DNA of 5,550 nt, taken from positions 1 through 5,550 of the forward strand of contig UQXC01000082.1 in the NCBI GenBank assembly GCA_900544995.1. Direction: 5' to 3'. The position numbers were made by a program, and so were the translations under genes. Shown piece by piece: positions 1 through 5,550 of the stretch (position 1 is the first letter of the stretch; the number at the start of each line of letters is the position of its first letter). The notes below the pieces were generated by a model. It did not search any database, was not told where the DNA came from, and saw only the letters and a program-made list of their open reading frames with translations. This stretch comes from an uncultured Collinsella sp. GTDB taxonomy: Bacteria; Actinomycetota; Coriobacteriia; Coriobacteriales; Coriobacteriaceae.

Positions 1-110
1 AACTGCGGGAATGGCCTATTTGCTCAATGTGTTCGGCTGAGATCGGAAATCAACCCCTTTGTGGTGGATATGGACTCACGGCGAAGCTAGTGGCGAAGTC
101 CCAGCAGCCC
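1..110. repeat. Candidate dispersed intergenic repeat covering the pckA 3' end
   Basis: No gene is supported in 1-86. The stretch has no clear terminator hairpin with a T-run on either strand. It is open as a translated-looking segment on both strands: the plus strand from position 1 to a TAG at 88-90 encodes 29 residues without any start, and the minus strand in a frame other than pckA reads CWDFATSFAVSPYPPQRG before a TGA at 52-50. That second reading resembles peptide strings I associate with spurious ORFs in Coriobacteriia genomes, which is why I suspect a multicopy repeat. This rests on recognition, not on a second copy in the window, so confidence is low. The inner boundary near 110 is a guess. 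Confidence 0.3.
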
Positions 111-1757
111 GCGGCCGCGATGACGAGCGTCGGCGTGTACTTGGGCGTGCGGGCCGGCGGCTTTGACGGACTCGGGCAGGTGCGAGTACTTCTTCTCGAA
201 GTTCTCCTCAAACATCACCGCCAGGTTGTGCGCGGCCTCGTCGTAGCGCGCGGTGCTCTGCCAGTACTGGCGCGGCACCAGGATGCCATCGGGCACACCG
301 TGGCACGTCGTGGGAATGTCGACGTTAAAGATGTCGTCGTGCACGAACTCGCTGTCCTCGATGGTGCCGTCGAGGGCGCGCGCGACCAGCGGGCGCGTGT
401 AGGCCAGCTCGATGCGATGACCCACGCCGTAGCCGCCGCCGATCCAGCCGGTGTTGACCAGGTACACGCGTGTGCGGCCGTCGGCAATACGCTCGCCGAG
501 CATCTTGGCGTAAACCATGGGGTCGAGCGGCATAAACGGCTCGCCGAACAGCGAAGAGAACGTGGGTGTGGGCTCGGTGACGCCGACCTCGGTGCCGGGA
601 ATCTTAGCCGTAAAGCCCGTCACAAAGTGGTACATGGCGGCGTCGGCCGTCAGACGCGAGATGGGCGGCAGCACGCCAAAAGCGTCGCAAGTCAGGAACA
701 GCACGACACTCGGAGTGGTGCCCATGCCCTTAGTCCACGCGTTAGGAATGTGCTCCACGGGATAGGCCACGCGCGTGTTGTGCGTGATCGAGATGTCATC
801 GTAGTTGGGCTTGCGGTTCTCGTCGAGCACCACGTTTTCGCAGATCGCGCCAAAGCGGACAGCGTTGAAGATCTCGGGCTCGTGGAAGGCGTCCAGCCCC
901 TCGCATTTGGCGTAGCAGCCACCCTCGATGTTGAAGATGCCCATGTCAGACCAGCCGTGCTCGTCGTCGCCGATCAGCAGGCGCGTGGGGTTGGCAGAAA
1001 GCGTGGTCTTGCCCGTGCCGGACAGGCCAAAGAACACGGCAGTCTCGTGCGTGACGGGATCCATGCTGGCCGAGCAGTGCATGGGCAGCACGTCGTCCTC
1101 GACGGGCAGCAGATAGTTCATGACGCTAAAGATCGACTTTTTAATCTCGCCGGAGTAGCCGGTGCCGGCGACCAGAATCACGCGTTCCTGGAAGTTGATG
1201 ACCACGGCAGCGCTGGAATTGAGGCCCTTAATGGCGGGGTCGCACTGGTAACCGGGCGCTGCGAGCACGCAGAAGTCGGGCTCACCGGTGCGCGCGATTT
1301 CGCGGGCGAGCGGGCGGGCGAGCATCTGCTTAATAAAGAGTGCCTGGCTGGCACGCTCGCAGGCAACGAGCAGTCGACGCGTGTGGTTGCGGTCGGCGCC
1401 TGCCATGCCGCGGGTGACGAACACATCGCGCTCGTTGAGATAGTCGACGACGCCGGCCTTGATGGCCTCATAGCTCTCGACGGACAGAGGGCGGTTGACC
1501 GCGCCCCAGGCAATCTTGTCGTGAACATCTGGGGTGTCAACGATAAAGCGATCGTTGGGAGAACGGCCGGTGCGCTCCCCCGTCTCAATCACCAGCGCGC
1601 CGTTGGATGCCATGCGGCCTTCTTCGCGGCGGATGGCGTGCTCGACGAGCTCCGCGGCGGGTAGATCGACCAGCAGGCGGGGCTGATTCTCGGCGGGATC
1701 TTCGACCAGTGTAATGCCAAAGTTGGACAAAACTTCTGCAGGGGTAACACCAGGCAT
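87..1757 (-). CDS. pckA: Phosphoenolpyruvate carboxykinase (ATP), PckA
   Basis: The enzyme interconverts oxaloacetate + ATP and PEP + ADP + CO2 in the cytosol. It serves gluconeogenesis, or in many anaerobes carboxylation of PEP toward succinate. The 556-residue product has the family signatures in order: RTGRSPNDRF (62-71, substrate-binding Arg65), GTGYSGEIKKS (198-208, Tyr201 and the Lys206/207 pair), His227 in PMHCSA, the P-loop GLSGTGKTTLS (244-254, Lys250), the metal-binding IGDDEHGW (262-269), GGCYAKCEGLD (279-289), Arg329 in NTRVAYP, LTCDAFGVLPP and NTGWIGGGYG (435-444). No catalytic residue is missing. The P-loop and GDDEHGW pattern mark the ATP class, not the GTP class common in other actinobacteria. 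The ATG at 1757 was chosen because AAAGGAGG lies 4 nt upstream and family homology begins soon after it; an open TTG-started extension to 1871 lacks homology. Escherichia coli PckA has 540 residues; the extra length here is mostly a 20-residue C-terminal tail after KAAGP (see findings). Confidence 0.97.
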   Translation of the reverse strand: MPGVTPAEVLSNFGITLVEDPAENQPRLLVDLPAAELVEHAIRREEGRMASNGALVIETGERTGRSPNDRFIVDTPDVHDKIAWGAVNRPLSVESYEAIKAGVVDYLNERDVFVTRGMAGADRNHTRRLLVACERASQALFIKQMLARPLAREIARTGEPDFCVLAAPGYQCDPAIKGLNSSAAVVINFQERVILVAGTGYSGEIKKSIFSVMNYLLPVEDDVLPMHCSASMDPVTHETAVFFGLSGTGKTTLSANPTRLLIGDDEHGWSDMGIFNIEGGCYAKCEGLDAFHEPEIFNAVRFGAICENVVLDENRKPNYDDISITHNTRVAYPVEHIPNAWTKGMGTTPSVVLFLTCDAFGVLPPISRLTADAAMYHFVTGFTAKIPGTEVGVTEPTPTFSSLFGEPFMPLDPMVYAKMLGERIADGRTRVYLVNTGWIGGGYGVGHRIELAYTRPLVARALDGTIEDSEFVHDDIFNVDIPTTCHGVPDGILVPRQYWQSTARYDEAAHNLAVMFEENFEKKYSHLPESVKAAGPHAQVHADARHRGRGLLGLRH

Positions 1758-1761
1758 GGGG

Positions 1762-1769
1762 CCTCCTTT
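1762..1769 (-). promoter_or_regulatory. Ribosome binding site of pckA
   Basis: The minus strand reads AAAGGAGG followed by CCCC and then the ATG at 1757. This near-complete anti-16S match decides the start against the longer open frame that reaches 1871. The 4-nt gap is a little short. Confidence 0.85.
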
Positions 1770-1797
1770 AAAAACGCGACACGTGGACGCGGCGCGC

Positions 1798-1815
1798 ACT
1801 TTACTCACGTAAAGT
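1798..1815. promoter_or_regulatory. Dyad ACTTTAC-N4-GTAAAGT in the pckA leader or promoter
   Basis: Perfect 7-bp inverted arms (1798-1804 and 1809-1815) around a 4-bp spacer, 41 bp upstream of the pckA start codon. It could be an operator half-site pair or, if transcribed, a small hairpin in the leader. No protein partner can be named from sequence. Confidence 0.35.
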
Positions 1816-1831
1816 CCTTTGTACCCGATAT

Positions 1832-1847
1832 GCAAAAACGTTTTTGC
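1832..1847. promoter_or_regulatory. Perfect 16-bp palindrome GCAAAAACGTTTTTGC, candidate pckA operator
   Basis: A gap-free palindrome with a central CG flanked by A-runs and T-runs, its inner edge 74 bp upstream of the pckA ATG. LacI-family regulators, including CcpA-type catabolite regulators, typically bind even palindromes with a central CG and A-rich left and T-rich right arms, so a carbon-responsive repressor site is a reasonable inference. No convincing -35/-10 pair could be placed with confidence nearby, so its position relative to the transcription start is unknown. Confidence 0.5.
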
Positions 1848-1896
1848 GGCAATGGTGAAGCGCCCGCCCAACGGTCAAAAATCGCAGACAAGCGGC

Positions 1897-1938
1897 CTAG
1901 TCATTGGGGACGTTTTTAAACAACTAGTCATTGGGGAC
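1897..1938 (+). repeat. Two direct copies of CTAGTCATTGGGGAC, 27-bp period
   Basis: Identical 15-bp copies at 1897-1911 and 1924-1938. The 12 bp between them are TTT/AAA-rich. The second copy runs directly into the hairpin at 1933-1972, so the direct repeats and the hairpin form one composite element. Confidence 0.85.
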
Positions 1939-1972
1939 ACTCTTGAACAGGCAACATTCAAGGAATGTCCCC
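1933..1972. repeat. Imperfect hairpin with GGGGACA / TGTCCCC outer stem
   Basis: Outer arms GGGGACA (1933-1939) and TGTCCCC (1966-1972) pair perfectly. After a small internal loop, TTGAA pairs with TTCAA around a 9-nt loop. No T-run follows on either strand, so this is not a canonical intrinsic terminator. Confidence 0.6.
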
Positions 1973-1978
1973 GGATGC

Positions 1979-2034
1979 CGGCACTTAGGGACGTTCCCAA
2001 AGTGCCGGCACATAAGGAACGTCCCTAAGTGCCG
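1979..2034. repeat. Inverted repeat with perfect 19-bp arms just after the permease stop codon
   Basis: Arm CGGCACTTAGGGACGTTCC (1979-1997) is the exact reverse complement of 2016-2034, with an 18-nt loop that contains the palindrome GTGCCGGCAC (2002-2011). The same DNA can instead fold as two tandem hairpins: 1977-2009 (15-bp stem, one mismatch, CGT loop) and 2006-2034 (13-bp stem, two mismatches, ACG loop). The stop codon of the permease at 2038-2036 is separated from the arm by one base. The two-unit organisation resembles REP/BIME-type elements. It may act as a 3'-end stabiliser or a weak terminator of the permease transcript, but no T-run follows. Confidence 0.8.
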
Positions 2035-2035
2035 A

Positions 2036-3607
2036 CTACAGCGGCAGGCCTTGGCCGAGCATGGCTATGGCGCTCATCAGGACCAGCATGCCGGCGGCGT
2101 AGGGCAGGACGGCGCCCAAGAGTTCGGCATCCTTACCGCGCACGAGCACGGCGGCAAGACCAATGGCGAGGGTCTGCGGCGAGATCATCTTACCGGCGGC
2201 GACGCCCAGGGCGTTCAACGCGACCATCCAGTAGTCGCTCACACCCAGCGCAGTGGCAGCCTGGCTCTGAATGGGGCCAAACAGCATGCCCGAGGACGTG
2301 CCCGAGCCGGTCACAAACGCACCGACTGCGCCGATCCACGGAGCCAGAATCGGGTACAGCCCACCGGCGACGGCGATGCAGAACGCGCTGATCGAAGAGA
2401 TCATGCCCGCATAGCCCATCACCTTGGCGCAGCCCAGCACCGAAAGCATCGTGATAACCGTCGGCATCATCTGCTTCACAGTCGCGGCCAGCACCTCGCC
2501 CATCATGCGCGGCGAAGCGCCCTGAATGGCACCGCCGACAAACGCCGCCAGGAAAATCCAGACGCCTGGCGTGTTGATCCACGAAAACGTAAGCATACCG
2601 GGATTCTCACCGCAATACACCTGCACATGGCTCGCAAACGGCGCGAGCGCAGCATGTACAGCGGGCACCAGATTAGACGTGCCCAGCAGCAACACAAAGA
2701 TCAGGATGAAGCACGACCAGGCCGAAAGCGCCGACTTAACGGTGAGCTTCTCCCCCGCCTCGATATTCATGTGAAAGCGTGCGTCCAGATGCCCCGACTT
2801 CTCGGCACGCATGGCAAGTGCAGCTGTCAGCGCGAGCGAAACGATGGATCCTACGACCACGGCCAGCTCGGGGCCCACAAACATGGCAACGACCAGAGCC
2901 GCGCCGACAAACGACACGCCGGAGAGCAACGCCACGCCGGCAACACCGTGCAGACGCTCGCCCACACTCGCGGCATTGCCCTGGTCATCGGCAACACGGC
3001 CCGCAACCAGCACAATAAATAGCGGCATCACCACAAAGAACGGTGCGAGCTGCACCAGCTGAACGGTCGCTAGGTGAAGGGAATCCAAACCCACCAGGTC
3101 GGCAACGGACACCGTGGGGATGCCGATGGAGCCGTAGGGCGTGGGCACGCCGTTGGCCAGCAGGCAGATGAGCACGGCAGGCACGGCCTCAAAGCCCAGG
3201 CCCGCGAGCATGCCGGCGGGAATGGCGACAGCGGTACCGAAGCCGGCCATGCCCTCCATAAAGCCACCGAAGCACCAAGCCACGAGCAGCGCCAGCAGAC
3301 GGCGGTCGCTGCTGATGGAGGTGATCATGCTGCCGATCACGTCCATGGCGCCCGTACGAACGCACAGGTTATACGTGAACACCGCGGCGATGATCACCAG
3401 GACGATGGGCCACAGAGCCATCAAAAAACCTTCGAGCGAGGCGGTCGCGATCTGCGCTGCCGGCAGGTGCCACCATGCGAAGGCAAGCAAGCACGAAAGG
3501 ACAAACGATCCGATAGCGGCCTTCCAAGCTGGCCATTTAAAGCACAGCAGCATCACGACCAGCCAAATAATCGGCACAAGAGCCAGTAAGAATGCGGCGA
3601 CGTCCAT
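2036..3607 (-). CDS. lctP: LctP-family lactate / 2-hydroxyacid permease
   Basis: Predicted inner-membrane carrier of the lactate permease family (LctP, which includes LldP and GlcA), moving L-lactate or a related 2-hydroxy acid, in that family with protons. The 523 residues are hydrophobic throughout, with about 12-14 likely helices. Family landmarks are GGFMEGMAGFGTAVAIPA (114-131, matching the family's GF-EG-AGFGTPVAI), ANGVPTPYGSIGIPT (151-165), the soluble loop near 203-222, TGSGTSSGMLFGPIQSQAA (433-451) and GKMISPQ (472-478). Length is slightly below the roughly 550 residues of Escherichia coli LldP. The ATG at 3607 has AAGGAG 9 nt upstream and begins directly with the first helix. The conserved TGSDTSSN segment reads TGSGTSSG here, so the exact substrate is uncertain. 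It is co-directional with pckA, 278 bp away, which suits a lactate-to-PEP link, but no lactate dehydrogenase or regulator is in view. Confidence 0.92.
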   Translation of the reverse strand: MDVAAFLLALVPIIWLVVMLLCFKWPAWKAAIGSFVLSCLLAFAWWHLPAAQIATASLEGFLMALWPIVLVIIAAVFTYNLCVRTGAMDVIGSMITSISSDRRLLALLVAWCFGGFMEGMAGFGTAVAIPAGMLAGLGFEAVPAVLICLLANGVPTPYGSIGIPTVSVADLVGLDSLHLATVQLVQLAPFFVVMPLFIVLVAGRVADDQGNAASVGERLHGVAGVALLSGVSFVGAALVVAMFVGPELAVVVGSIVSLALTAALAMRAEKSGHLDARFHMNIEAGEKLTVKSALSAWSCFILIFVLLLGTSNLVPAVHAALAPFASHVQVYCGENPGMLTFSWINTPGVWIFLAAFVGGAIQGASPRMMGEVLAATVKQMMPTVITMLSVLGCAKVMGYAGMISSISAFCIAVAGGLYPILAPWIGAVGAFVTGSGTSSGMLFGPIQSQAATALGVSDYWMVALNALGVAAGKMISPQTLAIGLAAVLVRGKDAELLGAVLPYAAGMLVLMSAIAMLGQGLPL

Positions 3608-3616
3608 AGGTAGAAG

Positions 3617-3622
3617 CTCCTT
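3617..3622 (-). promoter_or_regulatory. Ribosome binding site of the permease
   Basis: The minus strand carries AAGGAG 9 nt before the ATG at 3607, supporting that start. Confidence 0.75.
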
Positions 3623-3711
3623 GGTACCGCGTGGGCGGCATCGGGGGTGTCACAAAACTTCAACAGGATACCGCACGTTTACCGACAAATTACAGCCGCC
3701 CGCCGAAATTA

Positions 3712-3728
3712 TTGAACAATCCGTTCAA
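3712..3728. promoter_or_regulatory. Dyad TTGAAC-N5-GTTCAA in the divergent intergenic region
   Basis: Perfect 6-bp inverted arms (3712-3717, 3723-3728) lie in the 180-bp gap between the divergent permease and flippase genes, about 25 bp upstream of the flippase -10 box. The location suits an operator acting on one or both promoters. The regulator is unknown. I could not place a convincing permease promoter on the minus strand. Confidence 0.35.
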
Positions 3729-3753
3729 AAACACGAACGAACACCGTCGCGTC

Positions 3754-3759
3754 TATACT
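3754..3759 (+). promoter_or_regulatory. Probable -10 box (TATACT) for the flippase gene
   Basis: TATACT matches the TATAAT consensus at five of six positions and stands out in GC-rich DNA. Initiation some 6-8 nt downstream would give a leader of about 20 nt that still includes the ribosome binding site at 3773-3780. No good -35 hexamer is seen at 16-18 bp, so the promoter may be weak or activator-dependent. Confidence 0.5.
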
Positions 3760-3772
3760 AAAGCGCAGCAAT

Positions 3773-3780
3773 AGAAAGGA
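3773..3780 (+). promoter_or_regulatory. Ribosome binding site selecting a TTG start for the flippase
   Basis: AGAAAGGA is followed after 7 nt by TTG at 3788-3790. No ATG or GTG start with comparable spacing exists, and the next in-frame Met codon is residue 87, so TTG is the best-supported start. Confidence 0.7.
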
Positions 3781-3787
3781 CTCCGCT

Positions 3788-5368
3788 TTGAGCATCACGC
3801 CCCTCGATAGCATTCGCCGCGCCATCGCCCGCCGCAACGGCGTCTCCAACCCCGCTGCATCGAGAGACGGCGCCGCGAAGGCCCAGGGCGGCCGCATCGA
3901 GAACGGCCTCTTCCCTGCCTCGCACACTGCCGAGGAACTCGCACGCATCCAAGAGCTGAGTCAGCGCAACGCCGGCGGGCCCGATAGCAGCCAAGCCACA
4001 CGTCGCCGGCGCGAACGCGATCGCAAGCCCGGCCCCGTCCGCCGCATGGTCAACGCTTGGTGGAACCGTCTGCTCGGTGCCGTCTACGGCGGCGGCTTCT
4101 CCATGCAGGAAGCGGAATACGAGGAGCACGCCACCCGCCGCGATTACCTTTGGAACGCTCTCGGCACCGCCGTGTGGGGCTTGGCGTTTCCGCTGCTCAC
4201 CATCGTGTCCACACAGCTCGTGGGCGCCGAAGAAGCCGGCAAGTTCTCCATCGCCTTTGTCACCGGCACGCTCATCATGATCGCATGCAACTACGGCGTG
4301 CGCAATTTCCAGGTCTCGGACATCGACGAAAAGACGTCCTTCGCCTCCTACCAGCTCAACCGCTGGCTTTGTGGAGCGCTCGCCCTAGGCTGCGGCCTCA
4401 TGTATAGCAGCGCCCGCGGCTATGACGCGCAGATGGCGACGATCGGCCTAGGCGTCTACCTGTATAAGGTCATCGACGGCGTCGCCGACGTGTACGAAGG
4501 CCGCCTGCAGCAGGCCGACAAGCTCTACTTGGCTGGAATGAGTCAAACGCTACGCTCCGTCGGCGTCATCGCGGTCTTCAGCGTGGCGCTGTTCTTCACG
4601 CGCAGCATGCCCATCGCGGCCATGGCCATGGGCATCGCCGCAATCGCCTCGCTCGTGCTGGTCACCGCGCCGCTCGCCCTGCTCGAGACCGAAAAATCGC
4701 GCCGCGTAAACCTGCGCGAGGTCGGCCACCTGTTTGTCCAGTGCGCCCCACTCTTTGGCGCGCTATTCCTGTTCAACCTTATCGAAAGCATGCCCAAGTT
4801 TGTGATGGAAGGAACACTGGCCTACAAATACCAGCTGTACTTTAATGCCCTGTTTTTTCCAGCTCAGGCTATTCTGTTGAGCATTGGATTTGTCTATAAA
4901 CCGCAGCTCCTGCGCTTGTCGAGCATTTGGGCTAATCCTCGCAAGCGTCGTCGCTTTGACCTGATTATTGTTGCCGTTATGGCGCTGATCGTGGTCATCA
5001 CCGGCGTGTGCGCCGCATTTATGGCAGGTCCCGGTATTCCCCTCATGAGCTATATGTACGGCCTCAACTTTGAGCGCTACCGCACATTGGCGCTGCTGAT
5101 GGTCGTCGCCGGCGGCGTCACCGCGGCCATCGACTTTATCTACGCCATCATCACGGTGCTGCGCCATGCCGGCGACGTCACCAAGGTCTACCTGATTTGT
5201 TTTGCCGTGAGCGTGGTGCTCCCGGTGATCCTGATCAACCTGCTGGGCCTGATGGGCGCTGTGGTAAGCTACCTGGCCATCATGGCCCTACTGCTGGTGC
5301 TGCTGATTATCGAGTACCGCCGCATCCGCCAACGCATAGAGAGGGACCGGAATCCGTACGGCGCCTAA
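3788..5368 (+). CDS. Polysaccharide flippase-like membrane protein (MOP superfamily, Wzx/COG2244-like)
   Basis: A 526-residue protein with about 12 predicted helices, roughly at 122-142, 153-169, 192-207, 214-230, 256-270, 274-298, 316-332, 347-368, 391-412, 433-455, 466-487 and 489-509. Helix number, spacing and general sequence character fit the MOP-superfamily exporters of lipid-linked saccharides, usually annotated as lipopolysaccharide or polysaccharide biosynthesis proteins; in a Gram-positive cell the cargo would be a surface glycan precursor. No catalytic motif defines this family, so the call rests on topology and resemblance. Unusual is a hydrophilic N-terminus of about 115 residues before the first helix, containing an Arg-rich stretch (TRRRRERDRKPGPVRR, 71-86). 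The TTG start is supported by AGAAAGGA 7 nt upstream. The protein ends with a basic cytoplasmic tail (510-526). It is transcribed away from the permease, and no glycosyltransferase neighbour is visible. A MATE-type or other MOP exporter role is the main alternative. Confidence 0.75.
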   Translation: MSITPLDSIRRAIARRNGVSNPAASRDGAAKAQGGRIENGLFPASHTAEELARIQELSQRNAGGPDSSQATRRRRERDRKPGPVRRMVNAWWNRLLGAVYGGGFSMQEAEYEEHATRRDYLWNALGTAVWGLAFPLLTIVSTQLVGAEEAGKFSIAFVTGTLIMIACNYGVRNFQVSDIDEKTSFASYQLNRWLCGALALGCGLMYSSARGYDAQMATIGLGVYLYKVIDGVADVYEGRLQQADKLYLAGMSQTLRSVGVIAVFSVALFFTRSMPIAAMAMGIAAIASLVLVTAPLALLETEKSRRVNLREVGHLFVQCAPLFGALFLFNLIESMPKFVMEGTLAYKYQLYFNALFFPAQAILLSIGFVYKPQLLRLSSIWANPRKRRRFDLIIVAVMALIVVITGVCAAFMAGPGIPLMSYMYGLNFERYRTLALLMVVAGGVTAAIDFIYAIITVLRHAGDVTKVYLICFAVSVVLPVILINLLGLMGAVVSYLAIMALLLVLLIIEYRRIRQRIERDRNPYGA

Positions 5369-5550
5369 TTGCGGCGATGGGAGCAGCTAATTTGCGGTGG
5401 AATCACCCCGGCTGGGGTCTCGTTGCGGACACGCAAAACTAAGTGAGTAGACTTTTACCGAATCCCCGACCACACCGACAGAGCACTAGTCTGTGACCTG
5501 CACTGATAATTGTTCTCGGGGGAAGCGGGCACTGCGGGGCGCGGCAACGG
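5369..5550. other. Intergenic tail without a supported gene; possible repeat
   Basis: Only a 21-codon ATG frame at 5377-5442 without a ribosome binding site is present, and I do not call it. Short dyads occur: ACCCC-GGCT-GGGGT (5405-5418), TTTGCG...CGCAAA (5391-5396/5432-5437) and CCCCGA...TCGGGG (5464-5469/5516-5521). The sequence may be part of another dispersed Coriobacteriia-type repeat, or the leader of the next gene beyond the window. Neither can be settled here. Confidence 0.3.
5405..5418 (+). terminator. Weak candidate terminator hairpin after the flippase gene
   Basis: A 5-bp GC-rich stem (ACCCC/GGGGT) with a GGCT loop lies 37 bp past the stop codon. The sequence that follows is CTCGTTGCGG and not a T-run, so intrinsic termination here is doubtful. 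Confidence 0.2.

Noticed and set aside
1..90. Possible C-terminal end of a plus-strand gene entering from the left
   Set aside because: Only 29 open codons, no domain, overlap with the pckA stop and a repeat-like character; too little to call a gene.
27..1664. Long open frame (545 codons) on the plus strand opposite pckA
   Set aside because: It lies wholly antisense to a gene with unmistakable motifs; its composition (Val/Ala/Gly/His-rich, no domain) is what GC-rich codon bias gives in the mirrored frame.
1758..1871. N-terminal extension of pckA to a TTG at 1871
   Set aside because: It runs through the palindrome and dyad, lacks family homology, and the ATG at 1757 has a strong ribosome binding site.
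1897..2034. CRISPR array
   Set aside because: Only two direct 15-mers with a 12-bp gap are present, followed by inverted repeats; there is no regular repeat-spacer series and no cas gene.
1931..3022. Plus-strand open frame starting in the repeat and running antisense to the permease
   Set aside because: It begins inside the hairpin repeats and then shadows the permease; the product is a low-complexity His/Arg/Gln-rich sequence with no recognisable domain.
5377..5442. 21-codon open frame after the flippase
   Set aside because: No ribosome binding site and no recognisable product; likely chance or a repeat.
5435..5456. Hairpin AAAACTA...TAGACTTTT as terminator
   Set aside because: The stem is only 3 + 4 bp with a 2-nt bulge and is AT-rich, too weak for an intrinsic terminator.

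Overview
The window carries three complete, ordinary-looking genes in GC-rich DNA with strongly C/G-ending codons, plus intergenic DNA that is unusually rich in repeats and dyads. GC level, codon bias, the ATP-type PEP carboxykinase, AGGAGG-type ribosome binding sites and the GGGAC-core intergenic repeats together suggest an anaerobic gut actinobacterium of the Coriobacteriia, possibly Collinsella-like. That assignment is inference; there is no rRNA or other marker gene here.

Layout. Positions 1-86 are non-coding on the evidence available and look like part of a dispersed repeat that runs into the 3' end of the first gene. Minus strand, 1757-87: pckA, ATP-dependent phosphoenolpyruvate carboxykinase, with all signature motifs and a short odd C-terminal tail. 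1758-2035: pckA upstream region, holding a perfect 16-bp palindrome (1832-1847), a second dyad (1798-1815) and a composite repeat (1897-2034) built from 15-bp direct repeats and hairpins that share a GGGAC core. Minus strand, 3607-2036: an LctP-family lactate/2-hydroxyacid permease whose stop codon touches that repeat. 3608-3787: divergent promoter region. Plus strand, 3788-5368: a 12-helix MOP-superfamily polysaccharide flippase-like protein with a long basic cytoplasmic N-terminus. 5369-5550: no gene; repeat-like or regulatory sequence of unknown role.

Functionally, the permease and PEP carboxykinase would fit together as uptake (or release) of lactate-like acids and interconversion of oxaloacetate and PEP. 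They are co-directional but 278 bp apart, with a structured repeat and candidate operators between them, so separate control of pckA is likely. The flippase is divergent and probably belongs to cell-surface glycan export; no other glycan gene is visible. I see no new multi-gene system. The most interesting material is the intergenic repeats and the pckA palindrome.
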